Source: Calendula officinalis | Lineage: Eukaryota; Streptophyta; Magnoliopsida; Asterales; Asteraceae | Assembly: GCA_963853835.1 (NCBI GenBank) | Contig: OY970820.1 | Coordinates: 79,480,909-79,544,908 of the forward strand | DNA length: 64,000 bases | Direction: 5' to 3' | Part shown: piece by piece, positions 12,175 through 24,300 of the stretch | How the letters are laid out: each line of letters begins with the position of its first letter | Position numbering within the stretch: position 1 is the first letter of the stretch | The notes under the pieces: generated by a model | Seen by the model: only the letters and a program-made list of their open reading frames with translations | The model's database searches: none | Told to the model about the DNA's origin: nothing | Made by a program: the position numbers and the translations under genes

Positions 12175-13962
12175 TGTAATACTTCAATTTTTCAACCCAA
12201 TTTAAAACTTTTAAATATTAAAAATAAGGCTTACAAATCAACATCCCAAAATATGAATTAAGTAAAAAATTTAGAAAGTGTATCAGAGTATCCCAAAAAT
12301 CGGTGTTACAATAATATCAAAACTGAAGTCTAGGGAATTAAGTAAGTACACCGAGCTAATCACTTCCAATGCTAAACTACGGGCCGCCTAATCCTTAGTT
12401 CCCGAACCTGAGTACATAGTCAAAAGAAACGTAGTACGTGAGACAAAATTGTCTCGTAAGAAACATGAGTTTTAGACCCGGTTAGAATAATTGCAATAAA
12501 ATAATATTTAAATAAATATCACATTGCACATAGTCAATCATACTCTAAGGCTTCCCATAAGCCCACACATACGCAACGGGCCTCCCCGAAACAAACTCCC
12601 CTGATATGGGTTATCTAGGTAAACTCCCCCGTTTCCGGGTTATCTATTGCTCCCCCGATTTACGGGTTATCTCAAACTCCCCGCTTTCCGTGTTATCTAT
12701 TGCTAGACATCCTACTCTTGCGCATGCTGGTAACGTCCCAAGTAGGTGTCACTACTCCCCCAATTGTTTGGTTATCTAGGATCCAATTACTTAGCTACCA
12801 CATAACAATTCATAAATCTCGAGCCAATGCTCCATAACATAAGTCATATCATACTTGTGATAACTAATCAATTAAAAAATTCGATTCATACTTATCACAA
12901 TTCAATCATTTTCTTTATCAAAACAATTATCTAATAAAGACTCATCAAATCATTTCAATTATAAAATTGGGTTTACTATGTACTCAGAATAGACGACATA
13001 TACTCACCTTAGCAATGCGTTCCAAACCTTGTGTTTACCAACACAATCTTTACTCCTCAATCAATGGAGTATCACCAATCTTTAAGCCTTCTTGACTTAA
13101 CATCAATTTCATTATATAATCTAGTTATTATCTATAACTACTTACTAATCAATCCATATCAACATTCCTAACCACCAAGTTCATCCAACTTGGTGGAAAT
13201 CCCAAACCCTAGTTCAAGATTCCTATCAGTAGTTCCCAAATCAACTTGCACACAATGTTTACAAGCTCACAATGAGTGTTTTACACTCATGTTTGGTCAT
13301 CTTCCCCAAAGATGACATGGTAAGTTGTCCAAACCACCATTGTTACCCAAATAAAACTCACAATCAAGGTACATAAGCAAGATAATCAAGAATCCTTACC
13401 CTTGATGTTTAAATCTTCAAGGATGATAAAGATTTGATCTCCAAACCACCAAAATCCTCTCCTTTCTCCAAGAAAACGGGTGCACTATGTGTAGGATTGT
13501 AGGTGTGGTTAAACCCTAGCCTACACTCAAGTTTTTATAGTTCGGACATGCCTCGTGCCGACTTCGCGTCCACCTCGCGTTGCGAGGTTACGCGCTCGGT
13601 CCCCTTCTTGCCCGATCGAAGAATACGTCTTACCAGCATCGCGTTTCGCTCGCGTCGAGTTCGCGTCATGAGGCCATCGCGAATTAGTCGCGCGATCCTC
13701 GCGTTGGACCCCTGAAATCTCTGTTTGCTTACTCGCGTCCAGCTCGCGCCCAGCTCGCGTCGCGAGAGCTGTCCAGGACAGCTTTCAGCTCTTTAAACTC
13801 ATTTCCAACCAAGTCGTGACCCATTTTTTTATCATACCAAGTCCCAAACAATCAAACACTCGATAAAACATAACGGTAAACATAAACTAACATAAATAAC
13901 GAATTCGTATAAATCCCGAATTAAACATACGATAATACAAACGTAAAATTACGGCCGTTACA
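12175..13962 (-). mobile_element. Solo LTR of a Gypsy element (minus strand)
   Basis: Read on the minus strand it begins TGTAACGGCCG and ends ...GAAGTATTACA, and it shares several blocks with the LTRs of element B: GGGTCTAAAAC.CATGT, the ACGAGACAA.TTTGTCT block, ATGTACTCAGGTTC and CTAAGGATTAGG. Length (1788 bp) is close to element B's LTR. No internal region or second LTR is adjacent. The flanking five bases (CTTAG / CTCAC) do not match, so the insertion is old or one edge is altered. It contains a GC-rich block of CGCG motifs (13540-13780) and a periodic CCCCCGNTTNNCGGGTTATCT motif (12590-12715). Confidence 0.75.
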
Positions 13963-14119
13963 CTCACAACATCTTGCGATCAATCGTGGGTATGCAAGGA
14001 AGGCCAAGAACTCATGATAAACTTCGTATAGATAGTACCTCTGTTTTATGTACTTCGTGCAATAACGAGACTAAATTTAGTGGTGTTCAAAAATATCCGA
14101 TTACATGATATCCAAAACA

Positions 14120-17100
14120 TCTTTATATATAATAAAAGAGACTTTTTTTGAATTGAAAAAGCCACATGTAATTCCATGTATAATGCCAGGTCAGTCCACG
14201 TCAGCTTGACGCCATCTGTTAGTGCCACTTAGCCCTTACTCAGCCCTTTCACCTCTCAAAATTCGAAACGTTTCACTCGACGGCAAAAATTAAGGAAACT
14301 CCGTCCGCAAACTAAGCACCGCCCGTTTCAAATCCTTTATCAGTCAGTGAGATTAGCTAATCGTCTTCAAGATTATTGTGGATTGTAGGCTTGGTTATCT
14401 CACAAATACCTAAAATTCAGTTTTATTGTGGGTTCGTTACTTTTCTCTACTGCCAAAGCAATGCCATTAAAGTCACGCCCTTTTGATCGACCTGAGATGG
14501 ATATCGTAAACGGTGGCAGCGTTTATGCCAAATTTTAATCTCATATCTTTACCTTTTTTATTCTATTGCAGTTTTCTCCACTGTTAGTTTGATCAGAGCA
14601 AAGCGCAACTCATCGGTTGCCGCAATGACTGTTTGAAAGCTTATATAGAGTATGATTCTTCTGTGACTTTTGCAGGTGGGAAAGGTAACTATTTTCTTGA
14701 TGAATTAACACCCGATTTTGCTTGATAAGTAGATCCGCGAAGATGATGAAGACTGTTGAATATGTTTGTATGCACATAGGCTTGTGTGGAGATTGAGCGT
14801 GTGAGGAGGGACTTTCTTTGCAGGCTATGAAAGTGAAAAACATGTTGAAAATTAAGGAGTAAATTTGTTTGTTACCTATGTGCACCTAATCCTTAAGCCG
14901 GTTTGTTAATATACAAAATTTTAAATATGCACCTAATAAAATTTATTTTCCTAGCTAATTAATTCCTGATTTTATGGCTACCGCCTACCGTTTTTTACAA
15001 CTATGAGAAGCCAATTTTTAATCTGATCTTCTCACTGTTTAAATAATTTGTAGAAAATGATTAGTGGTGGAAATGTTGATCACTGAACAATCGCCAATTT
15101 TTCAAGCCAAAGAAAAGATGATGTTGGGCAATTTTGGCATAAACATGTTCAAATGTGTAAAAACAAAGGAATTTATGCATCTTTACACTCTTTTACCACT
15201 GTATTGATGCAAAAAAAATTAGTTAACACTTTGTTAATTTTGTTTAGATTGATGTCTGAAACAGTGTTTTATATCCAGATCTGAATTGTAGGCTTTCGTA
15301 TGTATCTGATCGACCACTATAATCTTTGGTGATGATGCCACTCATCCGCAACCAGGAGAAGATTCAAGTCCTTCAATTGCTGCTGTAAGTTTTTTTTTTC
15401 TAAATTTTTTTATTTATCTATATTACCTTTCTACTAGAAGCTGCATTTTGACCCATTTGACTACAAAACGGGTTATGACCTGGTCATAAGTCAACTTGTT
15501 AGGAATATTTATATAATATTCAATTAAAGATTTGATGTGTCAAAACTTGGAAAGTACAAGGACCTAAATTGAAGATATGAAAGTCGAAATTTGAATGAAG
15601 ATTTAGGAGATAATCATAAATGTAAAAGATATAGTATATCTTTATTGATTTAAAAAGATTTACTATTATCTTTTCCTTGTAAATCTCTAGGTTTTCTAGT
15701 ATATAAAGAAACCTAGAGGTATAGAATTAGTCGTTCTTGAAACCCACGTTTTAACGTGTATGTGTGTGTACTCTAAGCCTCAAGGTCGTTTGATCCTGTT
15801 AACCAAAACCGTTCTACATATTTATATGTAGAATTGGGGCTTTTAGTAATCATTGTATAAATTGATGATGATGAAACCTTGTTTAGCTATACAAATATGT
15901 TTATCTAATTCCGCAATATTATGATTTGTATATGCTTATTCCAGATCAAGAACTAACTATTCTTGAGCTTAAAGATCGACGATTATATAGAGTTGTTCTA
16001 AACTCAGCACAACTGAAGTTTTTTCAATTGCTTAAAATGGCCTTACTCAGTTTAATGAAAATGGTTTTTATATTCTTTTTAACAGTCTTATTAATTCTTA
16101 TATAATTAAAATGGGACAAAAAGAGGTTGCCCCGTATTATGTAAAGTTGTGGCTTCAATGAACTGGCCCCGAATTTGAAAGTACAAAGCCTTGGTTTCTG
16201 CACAGCCGCATAGGAATAAACCTCACCAGATCATATTCGATAGGTAGGACAATTTATTATTTTATCTTTTCTATTATATTTTCTGTGATTACTCCTACAA
16301 TTTGTAGGTGATATAATGATTTCCAACTATCTCCAGTTATGGTGATTACTCCTATAATTTATAGATGCTTATATTAAGTTAATTTTTTAGCAAAAAATTG
16401 TAATTTGCGGAGTTGATAGATGGTGATGGGATCATGGTTCTTTTTGAAGTTGTAACGATATGATACTATAATAGGTGGTGATTTCGACATTTACTTATAA
16501 ATGGGTCATGCTTTCACTTTCATCTGAAACGACTAAAGTAGGTGTTTATCTAAAAGAACGGGCCAAACAAGATGGAAATCCCTCAAAGTCAAACAAAGAT
16601 TTATATAATACGAACATATATTCTCTTTTAAGGTTGGTTATAAACTTTATAACTTTGAACCCTTCATATGTTGTTAACTTCAACTTCCTCTTCTGGAAGT
16701 TAAAGTAAAAATGTAAAATTACCCAATACCTTCAAAGGTATATTATATATCTATGTATTTATGTTAGTTTTCTGATGTTTTAGTTCCAATTTATCACAAA
16801 ATGTGATAAAATTTTAGGTATTATGCAGCGGCTAAACTTCTAGATTTACAGTTGGTGGTGTTTAAACCAAGGGCTTGTTATGGAAGAACGCTACCAAAAA
16901 GAAAACGTACAACAAATTATGAATGATCAAACGTGTAAGGTTTGTCAGACAATGAATGATATAAATAGGGATTTTATTTAACATTTTGACTAATTACTTA
17001 GTTTTTATAACGAAAAAATAGGATGAGGAATTTGTGGCAGCAAGTAAGGGACAACCTACACAAACTGATGATATGGTTACTCTAATTTTTCAGCTGATAA

Positions 17101-17839
17101 TTAGTTTTGACATGTTTTAATTCTTTGGAGATTAGGCTTTATATGAAGCCAAAATTTATTCAACTAATATTTTTATTGAAAAAACATATTTAAATTTGCA
17201 CAAATTATCAGCTTTTATAAACTTGTAAGATAGCTCCAAGTTTAGTTTTGTAGGTAATTTCCATGAAATAAAAATTGACTAAAATTAGAAAGAAAAATCC
17301 CTTCAAAGTTGTTAAAACATACTCCATAGTTTACATAAATAGAAGTTATTACTCTTGTGCCCATAATTTTGTAGTCTTTCTTCGCAGGTTATGCAGCATC
17401 ATGAGCTTTAACTCTGGTTTTAATCTAATCATAAGAGCTGAAGTGAAACAAATCTGTCAATGGTTTACGAAAAGGGGCTGGTAAGTTTTTTATGGATATA
17501 ATTAATAACTAAAAAACTGTCCAAATTATTAATCTTGAGTTTTTATTTATTGCAGTGTTATTAATCTTGATTCATGTTTCATTTTCACCGATAAGGCTTA
17601 GCAGAGAAATCGCTATATGTTTACTGCATTTTTGCAATATAAAATTAACACTATAGTTGAGACAAAGGGTACTATAATACTATTGTATATATGCACCATT
17701 GCACCAACACACTTTTAAAGTAGTTGTTGTAAAATGTTGTTTATTGTTTGACAAATTACATCAATATATTTATTTATTTGAATTTTTATTTTGAAATATT
17801 TTATAAGCCACCCGTGATTTATCACGGGTTATAGGCTAG
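14120..17839 (+). mobile_element. Helitron, 3.7 kb, non-autonomous
   Basis: The left end is A|TCTTTATATATAATAAAAGAG, a typical plant Helitron 5' end. The right end is a hairpin with arms ACCCGTGAT / ATCACGGGT followed by TATAGGCTAG|T. The insertion therefore lies between A and T, as Helitrons do. A solo Copia LTR is nested at 15497-16009. The rest carries short open stretches only (for example 16475-16708 and 17275-17484) with no recognisable Rep or helicase motif, so it is a cargo or deletion derivative. Confidence 0.7.
15497..16009 (+). mobile_element. Solo Copia-type LTR nested in Helitron
   Basis: The 513-bp segment starts TGTTAGGAATATTTATA and ends CTCAGCA. It is bordered by the perfect 5-bp target duplication CAACT (15492-15496 and 16010-16014). 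A TATA-like box (TATATAAAGAAAC) lies in its middle at about 15700. The single-copy state implies loss of the internal region by LTR-LTR recombination. Confidence 0.75.
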
Positions 17840-17940
17840 TTATATCATATATGATATCAGAAATCCATATATCCAGAGACACGGGGGATAGTGATATCCG
17901 GAAAACTCGAAACCATCTTAAATGTAGATAACCAAAATAT

Positions 17941-18033
<93 letters not shown>

Positions 18034-18272
18034 CTTTTTTCTCGGATAACAAGTATTCAAATTCTGGATATTTGAATACCGGATACAAATAGTAAAAATC
18101 CACCATTCAAAATCTGGATATCTGGTTTTGAGCATCCATTAATAAACCGATTGATCACGTTTTGATTAGTTGCATAGTGAAGGAAGCCAGGATTTTTGCA
18201 AGTGATTATTCGTACATTCGGTGGAGTTTTTTAAGGGATAATTGCTAATATATTTTTTGTAAACTCATAAAT
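17840..18272. other. Block duplicated from the kinase 5' flank, with AT microsatellite
   Basis: From about 17885 to 18240 this aligns in order with 55390-55880, the sequence upstream of the minus-strand kinase fragment. Shared blocks include AAATATTTGAA, TTTTTTCTCGGATA, CCGAATACAAATAGTAAAAA-type text, GATCA.GTTTT.GTTAGTTG and GGAAGCCAGG.TTTTGCAAGTG. The left copy lacks about 210 bases present at 55590-55810. It ends where Gypsy element A begins. Confidence 0.7.
17945..18029. repeat. (AT)n microsatellite
   Basis: About 85 bases of uninterrupted alternating AT. It creates an artefactual Tyr-Ile reading frame on the minus strand. The homologous block near 55430 has only a short AT-rich run, so the array expanded after duplication. 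Confidence 0.97.
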
Positions 18273-20393
18273 TGTAACATCCCAAAATCCGGACTAGTAG
18301 TTTATTGACCTTAAGGTATCTTATGAAATGATTTCCTGATTAAATGCTTAGTTAATTTAATTAGCCTGCTGCCTTTTGTGGTATTTTAACCAAGGGGTTA
18401 AAATACCCGACTTGTGATATATTAGGAATGAAAACGTGATTTTTATATTTTTAGATTCCTTGTTGAATATCGTTTCCGGAAATGCTTTCGTTTTGAAAAT
18501 TGGAGTTCGTTTGCTATTTTAAATAAATTAATCACGAAAGGGACTTTTCAGACATATACTATTAATTAATAAAAAGCCACAAAAAGGGCCCCACCTTGGG
18601 GCTTGGCCGGTCAAGAGAGAGGGAGGGAGAAACCCTCCTTTTCTTCCTTGTTTCAATTGTTCAAACATTATCCACACACTTTCACTATTTCATTGCAAAC
18701 TCCATCTTTTTCCTCTCTACTTGTTCATCATCTCCTTGAGCTTGTTCTTGGTGCTAGGACCCGATTTTGGTACTCAAGTTTGTGTAGAAGAAGTCTAGAA
18801 GTAAGTTTCATCCTTCCCTTGGTTTGTTCTTGGTGTTCTTGAGCTAGAGTTTGAACTAGGGTTTATGTAGCTTGATGATTTGTTGGTGAATCTTGTTATG
18901 GATGTTGTTTTATGTGTTTGTGCAAGCTTTTACATCATTTGTATGGTTGATAGTTGAAGGAAGACAAGATTTGGTGAAAATCACCTTCAACCTCCATTAA
19001 TGGTGGATGTTGAAGGTGGGTTTTGACAAATCTTGGATTTCTTGATGTTTGAATGAATAGAATTGTTTATTAGGTTGAGAAATCATGATGGGTAAGTTAT
19101 GGATGGTGAAAACCTAGTATAGATGATTGTGTGAATTGATCTAGTTGGTGTTTGGGTCAATATGATTAACTAGTGATCTTGGAAGTATCATACTTTGATT
19201 TGTGAGGGTTATGATCTTGATGGAATTGTTAAATGATTGTGAATTGCTAGTTTAAAGACTAATTGCTAGTTGATGGAAATGTGAAAGTGTTAGGTTCATG
19301 TTCGGGTTTTTGGCCCGTTTGGGTCAACTAGTTGTGAATACTTGATAAATGGTCAAAATGGTCAATTGTATTGATTAGATTTGTGCTAATTGTAAATGTC
19401 ATAAAATGTGCATTTTATTGGGTGATTAGTTGTTGGAATTGTTGATTTTGACAATTCGGTGGATTATCACTAACTCGGTATATTGTTGACATGAACCGGG
19501 AAGGATACTCAGTGATACTAGCTCACTGAGTTAAGGAATCGGAAGTTGAAAGGTGAGTGGATTCGACCTACAACTCGGGTTTCGGTTTATTCGTTTGGTA
19601 TTGGCATATATGTAAAGAATCGCAGGAAATTACCAACTTCTCTTCGCGATCGTGAAGTCGGTCCAGCTAAGTTGTTGATTCATCGCGAAGTAGTTCACGA
19701 TCAGAGTTCACGTCGCGAACTCTAGTTCGCGATCGTGAACTGGAGTTCGCGATTGGGAACTCTGTTGTGACGTTTTTCGCGGTGTTTTTCGTAGCTAGTC
19801 TACTTGTTATGTATGCCTAGTGTTAAGGAATACCATACATGACTATGTGCACAAGCGGGATGAGGTCAGTGTCGGATGGATAACGGCTAGGCACAGTGTA
19901 TCGACTATTAGGGTATCCGACCTTACCTGTATGCGTTACATGGTTAAGTGGAGGGAGTTGCCCGGGTGTTGGATACAGAACGCTATCGGTTACCTTGGTT
20001 TTGGCCGACCATGGTTAAAGGCCCGCAAAGCCGCCGATCCTCTCAATTAAGTGATTACCCAACCGGAGATGTTTTTAACTTCCGTGTTTAAGTGTTTAGT
20101 GTAGTTGGTAGTGTTAAGAATTCATTCACTTAGCTTTTGTGCTAATCCCTCCCTTATTTACACATTTCAGGTTGGATGGCTTGAACGGGTCGGGCTTGGA
20201 CGGGAAGTTTGACCATGCTTAAATTATATGTTTTGTAAAATGAGCCGTGTTTAGTAATACCGTCTTTTAACAAGTATTGGGTTGTAATATTTTGTGGGAC
20301 CATGGTTTGTAAACTTAATTAAACTAGATGCTTCCGTGACATAGGTTAATACTTAATTGCCTTTTTTAAAATAAAATAAAATGCGGTGTTACA
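18273..20393 (+). repeat. Element A 5' LTR
   Basis: Starts TGTAACATCCC and ends GCGGTGTTACA. It is flanked on both sides by TAAAT, exactly as a solo LTR would be. It contains a cluster of palindromes (19640-19760, such as AGTTCGCGATCGTGAACT) and the inverted repeat ACTCAGTGA / TCACTGAGT at about 19508-19532. Confidence 0.9.
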
Positions 20394-21399
20394 TAAATTA
20401 TTTTTATATCCTTCTCAAATTTATAAATTATCTTTATGTCCTTCTAAACTTTATAATTACTTTCATTTTCTTTCAAACCTTTAATACTCTTTTTATGTCC
20501 AAAACCTATTTTATTATCTATTAAATCGTGATAATATCAATAATACAGACAAATAAACATTATTTCTAATACATAATCGACAGATATATTGTATAGTTAT
20601 TTAATAACTATTGATTAAACATCAAAAGTACAAAACGACAAGGTAAAAAAATGATTAAATACACATTTAATAAATGATTATATGCATCTTTTTTTTTATC
20701 GGCAATGCTAATCTACATCTAAATTCATCTATGTCCATTATGGGACTTAATCCCTCAACCTCAAAGTTGAAGGCAAACAACTTTACCGCTAGGTCATTGA
20801 CCCTACGGTGATTGAATACATCTAATAAATGATTAAAGAGTTAATTACACAAATGGTCCTTTAAGATGATACTACATTGCAAGTGTGGTCCTAATCTTTT
20901 AATTTCGAAAAGTGTAGTCGTTTACCGATTTTGCACGTTTGGTCCTTTAGGCCAAACAGTGATAAATTTTTCTGTTAAGTGACCTCATGTGCGATGCACA
21001 TAATGGTATTTTTTGTCTTTTCGCACTCCATCTTCTTCCCTCACATAAGGGTATTATGTTCTTCAACCCTTCCAAATTATGAAGCCCTAAAAGCTATTTA
21101 GTGGGTTTTTGTGGCGGCGGCCGGATTCCGACCAAACTGGCCAGAGTAGCACCCTGAAACAAGTCTCAACATGCTCGGTTTTGTCTTCCTTACAAGTGTA
21201 TGAATGGTCGGAGGTCCAAACATGGTCGGAAGCCACCTGAAATCACGACAGCGTCGTGGTTAGAAAAAGAAAACCAGGCGGCGGCGCAACTTCCCGGCGG
21301 ATCTGGGTCGGCGGACCATGGGCTTTCAACTCGGAATGGTCTAAATAGTGGAGATCCACTATTGATTCAACAAAATCCGGTGTCTGGTTGGCCGGATCT
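20394..21399 (+). repeat. Captured flank, copy 1 (between 5' LTR and gag)
   Basis: These 1006 bases match 28288-29288 nearly base for base. They contain a SINE (20689-20809) and the upstream half of a fused reading frame. At 21397-21418 a 22-base segment repeats 21340-21361, forming the join to gag. In the other copy the sequence continues differently after GGCCGGATCT, which marks the breakpoint. Confidence 0.9.
20689..20809 (-). mobile_element. SINE (tRNA-derived type), copy 1
   Basis: On the minus strand a body with an A-box-like TGACCTAGCGGTAAAG and a B-box-like GGTTGAGGGATTAAGTCCC ends in an A-run (T-run at 20689-20697). Imperfect 13-bp direct repeats GATTATATGCATC (20676-20688) and GATTGAATACATC (20810-20822) flank it. 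The spacing and tail fit a tRNA-derived SINE. Confidence 0.6.
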
Positions 21400-24300
21400 A
21401 AATAGTGGAGATCCACTAAGTCTTGGTGAGATGTTGTGTTTTGTAGCAGGAATGGCTACGGATGGAAACACCTTGGATAACGTCCCACCGAACACGAACC
21501 TTGGGAATGATGGAGCAACGGGCTCGGGGGGTGATGAAATACCGAATGAAGAACATATCGTGTTGTTGGAGACACGGAATATGGAACTTGAGGATACCAT
21601 AAGGGCTCTTCGCCAAAGCCAATCGACTGAGCCGCGACCCGAGGCTCGGTCTACCTTGCCACCCCCAACCCAAGCGAATCCACCCCCACACTTCACTCAA
21701 ACTACTCACAATCCCGTCTTTCCCCGAAATGACTCCTCATCTCCCAATGCAAGCATACCACAACCGCCACCCACCCACACCGTACCCTTTGCCAATGCCC
21801 AACACCAACAATTCTTCTACCAACCTTTCCCGATCGAGAAGAAACCGTGCACTTACAAGAACTTCCTTGATTGTAAGCCAACCGAGTACCGGGGGAGTAC
21901 CGACCCGGCGGAAACTCTAACTTGGCTTAGGGCCACCGAGAAGGCTCTTATTGCTTGTAGTTGTGAGGACCATTTGAAAGTCCGGTATGCGTCCCGAATG
22001 TTGGGGGGACCGGCTATGGATTGGTGGGATGGGTTGACCGCAAATTTTAGTAATGAGATGATGGATGCAATCACGTGGAAACAATTTCGGGATCAAGTGG
22101 AGGCTCGGTATTGTAGCCCGTTTGAGTTGGATAAAATCCAGAATGAATTCATGATGTTGAAGATGACCGATCGAATGACGGTGGATGAGCTTATCCTCCA
22201 ATTTAATGGTAAGCTCCGGTTTGTGACACAATGGGTGCCCGATGAGTCCACCCAAATCAAACACTTTGTTGGGGAATTGTTGCCCGAGTATCGGAATGTA
22301 ACGAGGCTTGCGGGGACTCTCTTGCAAGCCTATGATCTTGCCAAATCGGCCGAAAGTGATATCTTGGCAAAAAAAGCCGCGAGTCGGGAGAAGGCCCCGT
22401 TTCATAAGGGAAAGTATGAACAATCAAACTCGAGCAACCACAAGAAATCCCAAGGAAATCATAAGTCAACCAATGATCATCGAAAACAAATCCTTCAAGG
22501 TTCCAACCAAAGGAACCCGTGGTGCCTACCGTGTAAGTCCGCCCATGCCGGTCCGTGTACGGCACAAACTCGAAGGTGTATTAAGTGTGGATAACACGGG
22601 CATGAGTCTTCAGAATGCAAGCTAGAAAATAGCGTATGTTGGACGTGTCAGAAAGAGGGTCATCGGGCCATGCATTGCCCAACGAAGAAGGGTTCGGGTT
22701 CGGGCGGGGGATCGGCTTCGTCGGGAAGTCAAAAGAGGAAGAGTCATCCACCACCTACGGGTCGGGCATTCAAGACGACGGTGGAGGATGCCACCACTAC
22801 CGACGATGTCATCACCAGTATGTTTCTAATAAACTCCATACCCGCTCGTGTATTATTTGATTCGGGTGCAAATAGTTCGTTTTGTGACAGATTGAAATTG
22901 CCTATTTCCTTGTTCGCGACACCTCTAGAGGTAGAGGTGGCCGATGGTGAAATGGTCCCGGTCACGACATCCGTGTCCGGGGCTAGTATTGATATTGATG
23001 GCGTAAAATTTTCGATTCTTTTACTTGTTATGCCGATATCCGGCTTTGATGTGGTTTTAGGTATGGATTGGTTAAGTGCTAATAGGGCCAACATAAATTG
23101 TCACCAAAAGTTAATTACTTTTCTTTTACCCGACGGGTCACACGTCGTGGCCCGGGGAGACCGTGCGACCCCGACCATACCCATGATATCTATGATGAAA
23201 GCCCGTAAGTCCTTGACCAAGGGATGTGAATCGTTTATGGCCTATGTGATTGATGTGAAAAAGGAAAGGAAAGAGGTTGGTAATCTCCGGGTGGTTTCGG
23301 AATACCCGGAGGTGTTTCCCGAAGACTTGCCTGGGTTACCTCCCGTTTGGGAGGTAGAATTCAAAATTGAATTGGTGCCGGGCGCCAATCCCGTGGCTAG
23401 AGCACCGTATCGTTTAGCACCGTCCGAAATTCGGGAAATGATGACACAAATCCAAGATTTATTGGATAAGGGTTTTATTCGGTCGAGTTCCTCGCCTTGG
23501 GGAGCTCCGGTTTTATTTGTGAAAAAGAAGGATGGTGCACTCCGTATGTGCATTGATTATCGGGAATTGAACAAGAGAACGGTAAAGAATCGATATCCTT
23601 TGCCGCGTATTGACGATTTATTTGATCAACTTCAAGGGTCTTCTTATTTCTCAAAGATTGATTTGAGATCGGGTTATCACCAAGTTCGGGTTCACGAAAA
23701 CGATATTCATAAAACGGCGTCCCGAACTCGTTACGGCCACTATGAGTTCTTGGTTATGCCGTTTGGGTTGATGAATGCTCCCGCAATATTTATGGATTTG
23801 ATGAACCGAGTTTGTCGGCCTTACCTCGACAAATTCGTTATCGTGTTCATTGACGATATTTTAATTTATTCCAAGACCGAAGAAGAACATGAGAAACACT
23901 TAAGGCAAGTGTTAGAAACTTTGAAGCGGGAACAATTATTTGCGAAGTTCTCGAAGTGCGAATTTTGGCTTCGAGAGGTTCACTTTTTGGGTCACGTTAT
24001 TTGTTCGAATGGGGTCAAGGTGGACCCGGCAAAGATTGAAGCGGTTATGAATTGGGTTGCTCCAAAGAACCCAACCGAGATAAAGAGTTTCTTGGGTTTA
24101 GCGGGTTATTACTGCCGGTTTATTAAGGATTTTTCGAAGATAGCGGGTCCTATGACGAGGTTGACCCGTAAGGATGTACCGTTTCGGTGGGGTGAAAATC
24201 ACGAGAAGTCCTTTCAAACTCTAAAACGATTATTGTGTCAAGCTCCGGTTCTTGCCTTACCCGAAGGCCCGGAGGATTTTATTGTTTATTGTGACGCTTC

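Noticed and set aside
17857..18135. Minus-strand reading frames made of Tyr-Ile repeats
   Set aside because: They are translations of the (AT)n microsatellite and have no domain.
18603..18842. Short frame in the element A LTR, repeated at 26474-26662
   Set aside because: It lies in the LTR leader, is not kept between the two copies (79 against 62 codons) and has no domain.
21917..22423. 168-codon minus-strand frame inside gag of element A
   Set aside because: It lies opposite a clear gag domain with strong codon structure on the + strand; the antisense product resembles nothing.
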